A stretch of DNA of 64,000 bases from positions 1 through 64,000 of the forward strand of contig NZ_CP035926.1 of assembly GCF_004214815.1 (NCBI RefSeq). Direction: 5' to 3'. The translations under genes and the position numbers were made by a program. The notes beneath the pieces were generated by a model. It had not been told where the DNA came from, made no database searches, and saw nothing but the letters and a program-made list of their open reading frames with translations. Below are positions 53,728 through 61,705 of this stretch, piece after piece. Each line of letters starts with the position of its first letter. Positions within the stretch are counted from its first letter, which is position 1. This DNA comes from Aliarcobacter thereius LMG 24486. GTDB lineage: Bacteria > Campylobacterota > Campylobacteria > Campylobacterales > Arcobacteraceae.

Positions 53728-55137
53728 ATGGTTATAACAAGATTTGCCCCAAGTCCAACAGGATATTTACATATTGGTGGATTAAGAACAGCTCTTTATA
53801 GTTATTTATGGGCTAGAAGAAATGGTGGAGTTTTTAGACTTAGAATTGAAGATACAGATTTAGCTAGAAATAGTCAAGAAGCATTAGGTGCTATTATAGA
53901 AGCTTTTGAATGGGTTGGATTATCATATGATGATGAGGTAGAATATCAATCACAAAGAACAAAAATATACAAAGAGTATATAAATAAACTTTTAGAAAAT
54001 GGGAATGCTTATAAGTGCTATATGAGCAAAGAAGAACTTGATAGTATAAGAGCAAAACAAGAAGAAGCAAAACAAACTCCAAAATATGATGGTACTTGGA
54101 GACCAGAAGATGGAAAAGTTTTACCAGTTATTCCTGAGGGAGTAGAACCTGTTATTAGAATAAAAGCACCAAGATTAGGAACAATAGAGTTTGTTGATGG
54201 AGTAAAAGGTGATATGAAATTTGATGCTTCATTTGTAGATGATTTTGTAATTGCAAGAAGTAATGGAATGCCTACATATAATTTTGTTGTAACTATTGAT
54301 GATATGTTAATGAATATGACAGATGTAATTAGAGGTGATGATCACTTATCAAATACTCCAAAACAGATAGTAATTTATAATGCACTAGGAGTAAAACATC
54401 CAAATTTTTATCATGTTCCAATGATAAATAATCCAGAAGGTAAAAAGCTATCAAAAAGAGATGGTGCAATGGATGTAATGGATTATAAAAGAACAGGATA
54501 TCTTCCTGAGGCATTATTGAATTTTTTAGTTAGACTTGGTTGGTCAAACAAAGATCAAGAGATTTTTTCTATGGAGGAAATGTTAAAACTATTTGATCCA
54601 AAAAATATAAATAAATCAGCATCAGCTTATAATGCAGAGAAACTACTTTGGTTAAATAGTGAATATATTAAAAATTCATCAAATAATAGACTTATAGAAG
54701 AGTTGAAGTTTTTTGATTTAGATTTAAGTAATTATTCTAAAAAAGAAGAAGTTTTAAATCTTTCTAAACAAAGAGCAAATACAGTTGTAGAATTAAAGAA
54801 ATCAATAGAAGATATAATAAACGCACCAAAATCTTATGATGAAAATGGAGTAAGTAAATTTATAAAAGAAGATAGTGCAGATATTTTAAAAGAATATCTT
54901 GAACTTTTAAGAAACAATCAAGGTAAATTCTCAAATATTGAAGAGTTAGAGAACATTACAAAACCTTTTATTAGTGAAAAAGGATTAAAATTCCCACAAA
55001 TTTTTCAACCAATAAGAATTTCATTAACTGGTGGAACACAGGCACCATCGGTATATGATATACTTTTTATACTAGGATTTGATGAAGTTGAGAGAAGAAT
55101 TATTCTAGCATTGGAAAAAAATTTTAAAAACTCTTGA
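53728..55137 (+). CDS. gltX: Glutamyl-tRNA synthetase
   Basis: GltX charges tRNA(Glu). 469 residues with the class I motifs PSPTGYLHIGG at 7-17 (HIGH) and KLSKRDGAMDVMDY near 243 (KMSKS variant). Campylobacterota often have two GltX proteins, one of which charges tRNA(Gln) for GatCAB; from the sequence I cannot say which this is. AGGAG lies 7 bases before the ATG. Confidence 0.96.
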   Translation: MVITRFAPSPTGYLHIGGLRTALYSYLWARRNGGVFRLRIEDTDLARNSQEALGAIIEAFEWVGLSYDDEVEYQSQRTKIYKEYINKLLENGNAYKCYMSKEELDSIRAKQEEAKQTPKYDGTWRPEDGKVLPVIPEGVEPVIRIKAPRLGTIEFVDGVKGDMKFDASFVDDFVIARSNGMPTYNFVVTIDDMLMNMTDVIRGDDHLSNTPKQIVIYNALGVKHPNFYHVPMINNPEGKKLSKRDGAMDVMDYKRTGYLPEALLNFLVRLGWSNKDQEIFSMEEMLKLFDPKNINKSASAYNAEKLLWLNSEYIKNSSNNRLIEELKFFDLDLSNYSKKEEVLNLSKQRANTVVELKKSIEDIINAPKSYDENGVSKFIKEDSADILKEYLELLRNNQGKFSNIEELENITKPFISEKGLKFPQIFQPIRISLTGGTQAPSVYDILFILGFDEVERRIILALEKNFKNS

Positions 55138-55189
55138 TTTAGATTTTTTTTTAAGGCATAATATCTAACTTTTTCAAAGGATAAAAAAT

Positions 55190-55471
55190 ATGAACATTTA
55201 CGTAGGTAATTTATCGTATAAAATGAGCGATAAAGATTTAGAAGCAGTATTTGCTAAGTTTGGTGCAGTTAAAAGTGCAAAAATAATTATGGATAGAGAA
55301 ACTGGAAGATCAAAAGGTTTTGCATTTGTTGAAATGGAAGAAGCTAGTGCTGGAAATGCTGCGATCGAAGCTCTAAATGGTAAAGAGACTGATGGTAGAA
55401 CTTTAAGAGTAAATGAAGCTAAACCAAAAGAAGATAGACCAAGAGATAGTAGACCAAGAAGAGAATTCTAG
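55190..55471 (+). CDS. RRM-type RNA-binding protein
   Basis: 93 residues with a single RNA recognition motif: RNP2 IYVGNLSY at 2-9, RNP1 KGFAFVEM at about 45-52, and a short Arg/Asp/Pro tail (about 80-93). Small RRM proteins of this kind are found in Campylobacterota and cyanobacteria and can be cold-induced or bind mRNA. AAGGA precedes the ATG. A perfect hairpin follows 10 bp after the stop, so it is probably monocistronic. Confidence 0.92.
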   Translation: MNIYVGNLSYKMSDKDLEAVFAKFGAVKSAKIIMDRETGRSKGFAFVEMEEASAGNAAIEALNGKETDGRTLRVNEAKPKEDRPRDSRPRREF

Positions 55472-55481
55472 TCTAAATTAC

Positions 55482-55497
55482 TGGGGTGAAAACCCCA
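55482..55497 (+). terminator. GC-rich hairpin before the response regulator
   Basis: TGGGGT (55482-55487) and ACCCCA (55492-55497) form a perfect 6-bp stem with a GAAA loop, 10 bp after the RRM gene stop and 9 bp before the next ATG. CTTTAAAAAATG follows, a weak T-tract. It may terminate the RRM transcript, and it hides the only G-rich stretch near the response regulator start. Confidence 0.5.
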
Positions 55498-55506
55498 CTT
55501 TAAAAA

Positions 55507-56166
55507 ATGAAAATCTTACTTCTAGAAGATGATTTAATCTTAAATGAAATCTTAGAAGAACACTTAAAAAAACAGAATTACGAAGTTACAACTACCTTTT
55601 TTGCGAATGAAGCCATAGAATATTTATATTCTGAAAGTTTTGATTTGTTAATTTTAGACGTAAATGTTCCAGATCAAAATGGCTTTGACTTACTAAAAGA
55701 GTTAAGAGATAAGAATATTTCAACTCCAGCTATATTTATAACATCATTAAATATGATAGAAGATATGCAAAAAGGTTTTGATAGTGGATGTGATGATTAT
55801 ATAAAAAAACCTTTTGAGTTAAAAGAGCTTGACTTACGAGTTAGTAATATAAAAAGATTATTTAATATAGGAATAAAAAAAGAGATTAAATTAAAAGATA
55901 ATTTAATCTTAGATCTTGATAACTTAAGTATAAGAAAAGATGGAAATAATTTTAATATAACAAAAAAAGAGTTTGATATATTAATTTATCTTTATACTAA
56001 GCATCAAAAAGTGGTTAGTATAGATGAACTTATAAACAATATATGGTCATATGAAGATAGTATAGAAGCTAGTACTATCCGAACTTATATAAAGAATTTA
56101 AGAAAAATCCTGGGTGACCACTTGATATTGAATATTAGAGGAGTTGGTTATAAAATTAACATCTAA
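55507..56166 (+). CDS. OmpR-family response regulator
   Basis: 219 residues: a receiver domain with acidic pair EDD near 6, the phospho-acceptor Asp in LLILDVNVPDQNG near 51 and KKPFEL near 101, and a C-terminal winged helix (KKEFDILIYLYTKHQKVVSIDELINNIW near 154, then ASTIRTYIKNLRKILGD). It pairs with the histidine kinase whose frame overlaps its 3' end. No Shine-Dalgarno is visible at the start. The downstream efflux genes suggest control of a metal response. Confidence 0.92.
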   Translation: MKILLLEDDLILNEILEEHLKKQNYEVTTTFFANEAIEYLYSESFDLLILDVNVPDQNGFDLLKELRDKNISTPAIFITSLNMIEDMQKGFDSGCDDYIKKPFELKELDLRVSNIKRLFNIGIKKEIKLKDNLILDLDNLSIRKDGNNFNITKKEFDILIYLYTKHQKVVSIDELINNIWSYEDSIEASTIRTYIKNLRKILGDHLILNIRGVGYKINI

Positions 56167-57295
56167 AGAAAAAAAAAGTTTTTTTAGATTTCTAAGTCTT
56201 TATTTGGGATCTTCTTTTATTTTACTTCTTTTATCACTATTTTTTTACTATCAAAATGAGAAAACATTATATATTGATTTAGTAAAATCAAATATGCAAA
56301 CTCTTGTTTCAAAAGCATCAAATGAGATAATAGTATCTCATATGAGTAATAAAAAGTTTAACAAAGATAATATTTTAAATAATAATGAATATAAAATTGC
56401 TTTTTATAACAAAGAAAAAGAGTATTTGTTTGGTTCATTTAATGATGAATTAAATGAAGATATAGGGTTTTTTTATAATGAAGAGAAAATAAAATTAATA
56501 GATAATTCAACTGTTGGACATTTGGGTATTTGGTATATTGTTTTAGAAGACTTTAGTTTAAATAGTAGAATTACATCATTGAAATATCAAATATTTATTA
56601 TATTTATACTTGTATATTTAATTATCTCTTTAGTTGGATATAGTTTAGCAAAGTTATTTCTAAAGCCAATAGAAGATGAAAGAGATAGGTTAAATAACTT
56701 TATAAAAGATACAACTCATGAGTTAAATACTCCAATTAGTGCAATTATAATGTCAAGTCAAGATAAAAATTTAAGTGAGAAACAGATTGAGAGAATAAAA
56801 TTAAGTGCAAAAAGAGTGAGTGAAATTTATAGTGATTTGACTTATCTTTTTTTAGATAATAAAAATAAAAGAATTGAAGAAGAGTTAGACTTAAAGAAAA
56901 TCATTGAAGAAGAAATTATAGCTTTTGAGCCTATGATTTCAAGGAAAAAAATAAAAGTGAAGTTTAATTTAAAAGAATTTTCTTATAAAATAGATAGAGA
57001 TGATTTTATAAGAGTATTTAATAATCTAATCTCAAATGCAATTAAATATAATAAAATGGGTGGAGATATAGAAATAATCTTAAATGATAATAGTTTAGAG
57101 ATAAAAGATAGTGGAATAGGAATAGATAGAGATAAAATAGATGATATTTTTAAAAGATATTACAGAGCAACAACTCAAAGTGGTGGTTTTGGATTAGGCT
57201 TAAATATTGTTAATATGATATGTACAAACTACAAAATTAAACTAGAGATAGAGTCTATTAAGAATAATGGCTCAACTTTTAAACTTATCTTTTAA
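56144..57295 (+). CDS. Sensor histidine kinase
   Basis: 383 residues from TTG 56144, which overlaps the regulator by 23 bp. The start is uncertain because GAGGAG directly abuts the TTG. There are two membrane segments (about 13-35 and 146-170) around a short periplasmic domain of about 110 residues, then the H-box DTTHELNTPISAI near 188, N-box LISNAIKYN near 295, DSGIGID near 323 and FGLGLNIVNMI near 349. There is no HAMP domain of clear pattern. The signal is unknown; the downstream Cus-like genes hint at copper or silver. Confidence 0.92.
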   Translation: MVIKLTSKEKKSFFRFLSLYLGSSFILLLLSLFFYYQNEKTLYIDLVKSNMQTLVSKASNEIIVSHMSNKKFNKDNILNNNEYKIAFYNKEKEYLFGSFNDELNEDIGFFYNEEKIKLIDNSTVGHLGIWYIVLEDFSLNSRITSLKYQIFIIFILVYLIISLVGYSLAKLFLKPIEDERDRLNNFIKDTTHELNTPISAIIMSSQDKNLSEKQIERIKLSAKRVSEIYSDLTYLFLDNKNKRIEEELDLKKIIEEEIIAFEPMISRKKIKVKFNLKEFSYKIDRDDFIRVFNNLISNAIKYNKMGGDIEIILNDNSLEIKDSGIGIDRDKIDDIFKRYYRATTQSGGFGLGLNIVNMICTNYKIKLEIESIKNNGSTFKLIF

Positions 57296-57310
57296 AATAA
57301 AGAGATAAAT

Positions 57311-58093
57311 ATGCAGAACAAAGCAAAAGACATACTTACATATAAGAATAAATTAGGAATTACAGCCTTAAAAGCAGATATAAATAATTTAATTTTAAAA
57401 AAGCATTCACACGAAGAGTATCACTTTGGTATCACTTTAAAAGGTGAACAAAAATATATATTAGATGGTTCTTCTATAATTTCTTACAAAAATGGAGTTA
57501 CAATATTTAATCCAGATCAAATACATGAAAGTAAGCTAGGGAAATATGAATATATAATGCTTCTAATCAAAGAAGAGCTTCTTATGGAAGCTATGAAAAG
57601 AAAAGAGAAGATAAATTTTTCTACATCATTAACTTATAATGAAAAGTTAAAAGATGATTTAATAAAGCTTTCAAATGCTATTTTAAATCAAGAGAATGAG
57701 CTTCTTTGTAGAGAATTAGTATTAAATGTAGTAGATAATTTTTCAAATAAAGATTTAATTTACACTTATAATAAAGATAAAATTTTTATAGAGAAATCAA
57801 AAGAGATGATATATTATGAGCTTGAGAATATATTAAATCTAGAACAAATATCAGATGAGTTAAATATCTCAAAATTTCAATTTATTAGAAGATTTAAGTT
57901 AAATACAGGAATAACTCCTTATCAATACTTTTTAAATACAAAATTAAATCATGCCAAGAAATATTTAGATTCAACAAAAGATCTTTATGGTGCTGTTGTG
58001 GAGTTTGGTTTTTCTGATTTATCACATTTTAATAGACTATTCAAAAGGGTTTATGGAATAACCCCTTTTGATTATATATCTTCAATAAAATAG
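57311..58093 (+). CDS. AraC-family transcriptional regulator
   Basis: 260 residues: an N-terminal cupin-like sensor domain (KKHSHEEYHFGITLKGEQKY near 30-49) and a C-terminal pair of helix-turn-helix motifs (LEQISDELNISKFQFIRRFKLNTGITPYQYFL near 178-209 and AVVEFGFSDLSHFNRLFKRVYGITPFDY near 228-255). It could control the DMT exporter that converges with it, or others. The two stop codons are directly adjacent (58093/58094). Confidence 0.9.
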   Translation: MQNKAKDILTYKNKLGITALKADINNLILKKHSHEEYHFGITLKGEQKYILDGSSIISYKNGVTIFNPDQIHESKLGKYEYIMLLIKEELLMEAMKRKEKINFSTSLTYNEKLKDDLIKLSNAILNQENELLCRELVLNVVDNFSNKDLIYTYNKDKIFIEKSKEMIYYELENILNLEQISDELNISKFQFIRRFKLNTGITPYQYFLNTKLNHAKKYLDSTKDLYGAVVEFGFSDLSHFNRLFKRVYGITPFDYISSIK

Positions 58094-58978
58094 TTAATTC
58101 TTTTTCTTTTTATTTATTAAAAATACACCTGAGAATATAAGAATAGTTCCTATTAAATCAAGTAAGACAATGTTTTCATCAACAAGAAAATAAGCTATAA
58201 ATAGAGCAATTGCAGGTGGAATATAAGTAGCTGATGATGCTCTTACAGGACCAATAATTTGTATTAAATAGTAGTAAAGAATAGTTGTTATTCCTGTTCC
58301 TAAGAAACCAAGACCAATTATTGTTCCATAAAAAATATGAGTATCTGATAATATATTCTCAATATTTGTAAAATCTGTAACAATAGCTAAAATTATAAAA
58401 GCAAAACCTAATTGGTATGTTGTTAAAGCTGCAAAATGAATATTTAAAGGAGATAAAAATCTTTTTGCATATACAAATGATGATGCTAATATAAAAGAAC
58501 CAAGTAAAATATATATAATACCTTCAAAGTTTGCTTCAAAAAGTTGAGTATCAAATGGTTTTGATATTAAAATAACTCCTGAAAAACCCACTAAAATACC
58601 TAAAATCAGATTTAAACTAATCTTTTGATCTTTTATAAATATAGTTGCTAAAATAAAAGTAAATAAAGGTATTGTTCCACTTATCGCACCAGCAACTCCT
58701 GAAAGAAGTAAAGCTGCACCTTTCATATAAAAGAAGTAATATATTGAAGTTCCAAGTAAAGACATAATAATAAAATGAAAACTATATTTTAGATGTTCAA
58801 ATCTTAAAACTTTTAAATATAAAGCATATAAAAATATTGGAATAAATCCAAATAAAACTCTTATTAGAACAGCTTGTTCTTCACTTAGAAGTTCACTTGC
58901 CCATTTCATATATATAAAGTTTGCACCCCAAATAATTCCAAGAGTCCAAAATAGAATAAATGGTAAATATTTAATCAT
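58094..58978 (-). CDS. EamA/DMT-family transporter
   Basis: 294 residues with ten membrane helices in two EamA repeats: GIIWGANFIYMKWASELL near 14-31 and, in the second half, LLGSFILASSFVYAKRFL near 157. The end is the usual Lys-rich tail KKKKN. DMT exporters carry metabolites out of cells, but substrate cannot be told. It is divergent from the FixH-like gene and convergent with the AraC gene. Confidence 0.85.
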   Translation of the reverse strand: MIKYLPFILFWTLGIIWGANFIYMKWASELLSEEQAVLIRVLFGFIPIFLYALYLKVLRFEHLKYSFHFIIMSLLGTSIYYFFYMKGAALLLSGVAGAISGTIPLFTFILATIFIKDQKISLNLILGILVGFSGVILISKPFDTQLFEANFEGIIYILLGSFILASSFVYAKRFLSPLNIHFAALTTYQLGFAFIILAIVTDFTNIENILSDTHIFYGTIIGLGFLGTGITTILYYYLIQIIGPVRASSATYIPPAIALFIAYFLVDENIVLLDLIGTILIFSGVFLINKKKKN

Positions 58979-59128
58979 AAATTATCCTTATTTTAAAAAT
59001 AGAATAGAAGTATATAGTTTAATTTTTTTTTTGAATAGAATAAAATTGCACTTCATTTAAGCTAGAAACTACACACAAACTACACATAATAAATGCTAAA
59101 TTTCCATAAATCAAAAAAAGGATTAAGA

Positions 59129-59512
59129 ATGAAAAGTGTAATTAAAGTATTACTAGGACTATTTTTAGGATTGAGTTTCTTAAATGCAAATGCTATGCAA
59201 GAGAAGTTTAATGTAGATGGATATGAACTTGAACTTACAAGTAAAAGAGATTTAAGTGCAGGAAGCAACGAGTTTTTTGCAAAAATCACAAAAGATGGGA
59301 AAATTGTTAATGATGCTCAATTAAGAGTAAAGTTCTTTATGCCAGAGATGCCAGGAATGCCATATATGGAACATGATGGAGAAGGAAAATTTGATAAAGA
59401 TTTATACAAATTTCATATTAATTTTTGTATGGATGGAACATGGCAATATAATATTAGATTTAAAACATCTGATGGGAAAGTTCAATCAATTAAAAGTAGT
59501 GTGAGTTTCTAA
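59129..59512 (+). CDS. FixH/YtkA-like periplasmic protein, Met-rich
   Basis: 127 residues from ATG 59129, which has AAGGA 5 bases upstream. A frame-open ATG at 59093 lacks a ribosome site. The signal peptide is MKSVIKVLLGLFLGLSFLNANA. The mature part is an Ig-like YtkA/FixH fold with FFMPEMPGMPYMEHDG near 68-83, a Met- and His-bearing stretch that could bind copper. It starts the efflux operon directly ahead of the TolC-like gene (1-bp gap), which supports a role in copper or silver handling. Confidence 0.75.
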   Translation: MKSVIKVLLGLFLGLSFLNANAMQEKFNVDGYELELTSKRDLSAGSNEFFAKITKDGKIVNDAQLRVKFFMPEMPGMPYMEHDGEGKFDKDLYKFHINFCMDGTWQYNIRFKTSDGKVQSIKSSVSF

Positions 59513-59513
59513 G

Positions 59514-60710
59514 ATGAAAAAAATAGTTTTGGCTCTTTTTATCATATGTAATTTTATCTATGCTCTAACAATAGATGAGATAGTTTCTAAATCTTTAGAA
59601 CAAAATTACGATATAAGAAGTTTGGAAAATTCAATTGAGATTGCTTCAAAAGAGCTAAGCAGAGTTAAAAAATGGCAAAACCCAGTTCTTGGGTTTTCGC
59701 TAAATAACATTAGCTTACATAAAGATGATAATGCAATGAAAATGAATAAAGAGTATGGAGTTAGTCTATCTCAAACAATTCCAATAGGAAGTAAGCTATC
59801 TTTAGAAAAAGATATAGCACAAAAAGATGAAGAGATAAAGAAACTTGAGCTTGAAGATAAAAAGTTGGAACTAGAATCAAAGATATATCAATACTCTTAT
59901 ACAATTTTAGTTTTAGAAAATAAAAGAGAGTTATTAAATGAGTATCAAAAAAACCTTCAAAGAGTAAAAGATCAATATTTAAAAATGTATGAAAGTGATA
60001 AAGTGACTTTTAATGAGCTATTAAATAGTGAAATTTCAAATTATGATGTTGAAGTTTTACAAAATGAGTTAGAGAATCAGATATCAAATTTGTATTTAAA
60101 TTTGGAATTAATTACATATTTAAATGTGGATAAAATTGAAGATAATATAGCTTTAAAAGAGATAGATGATAGTTTATTAAAAGATTTCCAAACGAATCAT
60201 CCTAAAATAGAGATACTAAGAGTTGAAAGTACAAAACAAAATAGCTATTCAAAACTAGAAGATGCGAAAAAGTTTTCAGAACTAACTCTTAGTTTAGAAT
60301 ATATGCAAGATGATGAACAAAACTGGGCGAATGTTATGATTAATTTTCCTCTTCCTATATATAACACAGAAAATATCAATAAATTAAAAGCAAAAATAAA
60401 CTCAAGTGAGATAAAAAATAAAGAGCAGAGTCAAGTTCATAATTTAAAGTTACAAAATAAGATTTTACTAAATAATATAGAATTATCAAGAAAGAATTTA
60501 GCTCTTTTACAAGAAGAGATAATTCCAAAGAAGATTAAACTTCAAAAAGTATTAGAAGAGTTTGTGGCTTATTCAAAACTTAGTTTTGGTGATAATTTAA
60601 AGAATTTAAATGAATTAATCTCTTATGAATTAAAAGCAAATGAAGAGTTAGCAAAATATTTCGAAAATTATAGTGAACTTATTTATTATTCAAACAAAGG
60701 TATAAAATGA
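59514..60710 (+). CDS. TolC-family outer membrane efflux protein (CusC-like)
   Basis: 398 residues with a signal peptide (about 1-17) and long helical repeats of the outer membrane efflux protein family: LDEIVSKSLEQNYDIRSLENSIEIA-like opening near 20 and LGFSLNNISLHKDD near 60. Coiled-coil regions dominate. It forms the outer channel of the tripartite pump. It overlaps the adaptor gene by 4 bp. The shorter length fits proteobacterial CusC/CzcC-type proteins. Confidence 0.85.
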   Translation: MKKIVLALFIICNFIYALTIDEIVSKSLEQNYDIRSLENSIEIASKELSRVKKWQNPVLGFSLNNISLHKDDNAMKMNKEYGVSLSQTIPIGSKLSLEKDIAQKDEEIKKLELEDKKLELESKIYQYSYTILVLENKRELLNEYQKNLQRVKDQYLKMYESDKVTFNELLNSEISNYDVEVLQNELENQISNLYLNLELITYLNVDKIEDNIALKEIDDSLLKDFQTNHPKIEILRVESTKQNSYSKLEDAKKFSELTLSLEYMQDDEQNWANVMINFPLPIYNTENINKLKAKINSSEIKNKEQSQVHNLKLQNKILLNNIELSRKNLALLQEEIIPKKIKLQKVLEEFVAYSKLSFGDNLKNLNELISYELKANEELAKYFENYSELIYYSNKGIK

Positions 60711-61702
60711 AAAAAATATTACTAATCCTATTTTTACTACTGCAATACAATTTTGCAGAGATTTTAGATGCAAAACAGTTATTCAATATAGAAAAAATAA
60801 AAGCAAAAGAGAAGAAAATAACTCAAAGCAAAAGTTTTTATGGACTTACTAAAATTGATGAAAGTAAAGTTGTGGATATTGTAAGTAGATTTGATGGATA
60901 TATTACATATTTAAATACAAATAAAAATTATATGGATATAAAAAAAGGAGAACTTTTATATAAGATTTATTCTCCTGAAATTAGCTCTTCTATTGCTGAA
61001 TTAGAGATTGCAAAAGAGATTAATAAAGATATTGAGAATAAAGTTTCTGGAAAGTTAATTAATCTAAATATTGATAAAAACGAGCAAGAAAGATTGATTA
61101 AATCAAACAATAAAGATGTTTTTGTTAAATCAAATGTTGATGGAATAATTACACAAAAGAATGTAAATAATCAAAGTTTTATTGAAAAAGGTAAAACAAT
61201 ATTTCAAATAAGCCAAATAGATAGTTTATGGTTTATAGCTTCTGTTTATCAAGAAGATTTGAGTTTTATAAAAACAAATATGAAAGCAAATATAAAACTA
61301 GATGGTTTAGAAAATCCTATTAATGCAAAAGTTGATTTTATTTATCCAGTTATTGATGATAGTAAAAAAACTGTTGATATAAGATTTATTATTGATAATA
61401 AATCAAGAAATATACTTCCATCAATGTTTGGTAAAGTTGAGCTAATTAAAGAAGAGAGAGAAGTTTTATCTCTTCCTAGAAGTGCAGTTATTAAAAGAGC
61501 AGATGAATACTTTGTATTTATTCCAAAATCAAATGGAGATTTTGAACCAAAGAAAATAGAAGCTAAAAGAGTTTCAAAAGAGCTATATGAAGTATATAGT
61601 GGAATAAGTAAAGAAGATGAAGTTATAAATAACTCATTGTTTTTATATGATGCAGATGCTATGACAAATAGGCTTTATGATGTAAATGATGAGGAGTGGT
61701 AG
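60707..61702 (+). CDS. RND efflux periplasmic adaptor (CusB-like)
   Basis: 331 residues with a signal peptide (about 1-17). SRFDGYITYLNTNKNYMDIKKGELLYKIYSPEI near 62-94 is the lipoyl-like half, then a short helical hairpin and VFVKSNVDGIITQKNVNNQSFIEKGKTIFQIS near 139, followed by a beta-barrel domain. It bridges the TolC-like channel and the RND pump. Length is shorter than E. coli CusB (407). It lies 3 bp before the pump gene. Confidence 0.88.
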   Translation: MKKILLILFLLLQYNFAEILDAKQLFNIEKIKAKEKKITQSKSFYGLTKIDESKVVDIVSRFDGYITYLNTNKNYMDIKKGELLYKIYSPEISSSIAELEIAKEINKDIENKVSGKLINLNIDKNEQERLIKSNNKDVFVKSNVDGIITQKNVNNQSFIEKGKTIFQISQIDSLWFIASVYQEDLSFIKTNMKANIKLDGLENPINAKVDFIYPVIDDSKKTVDIRFIIDNKSRNILPSMFGKVELIKEEREVLSLPRSAVIKRADEYFVFIPKSNGDFEPKKIEAKRVSKELYEVYSGISKEDEVINNSLFLYDADAMTNRLYDVNDEEW

Positions 61703-61705
61703 GAT

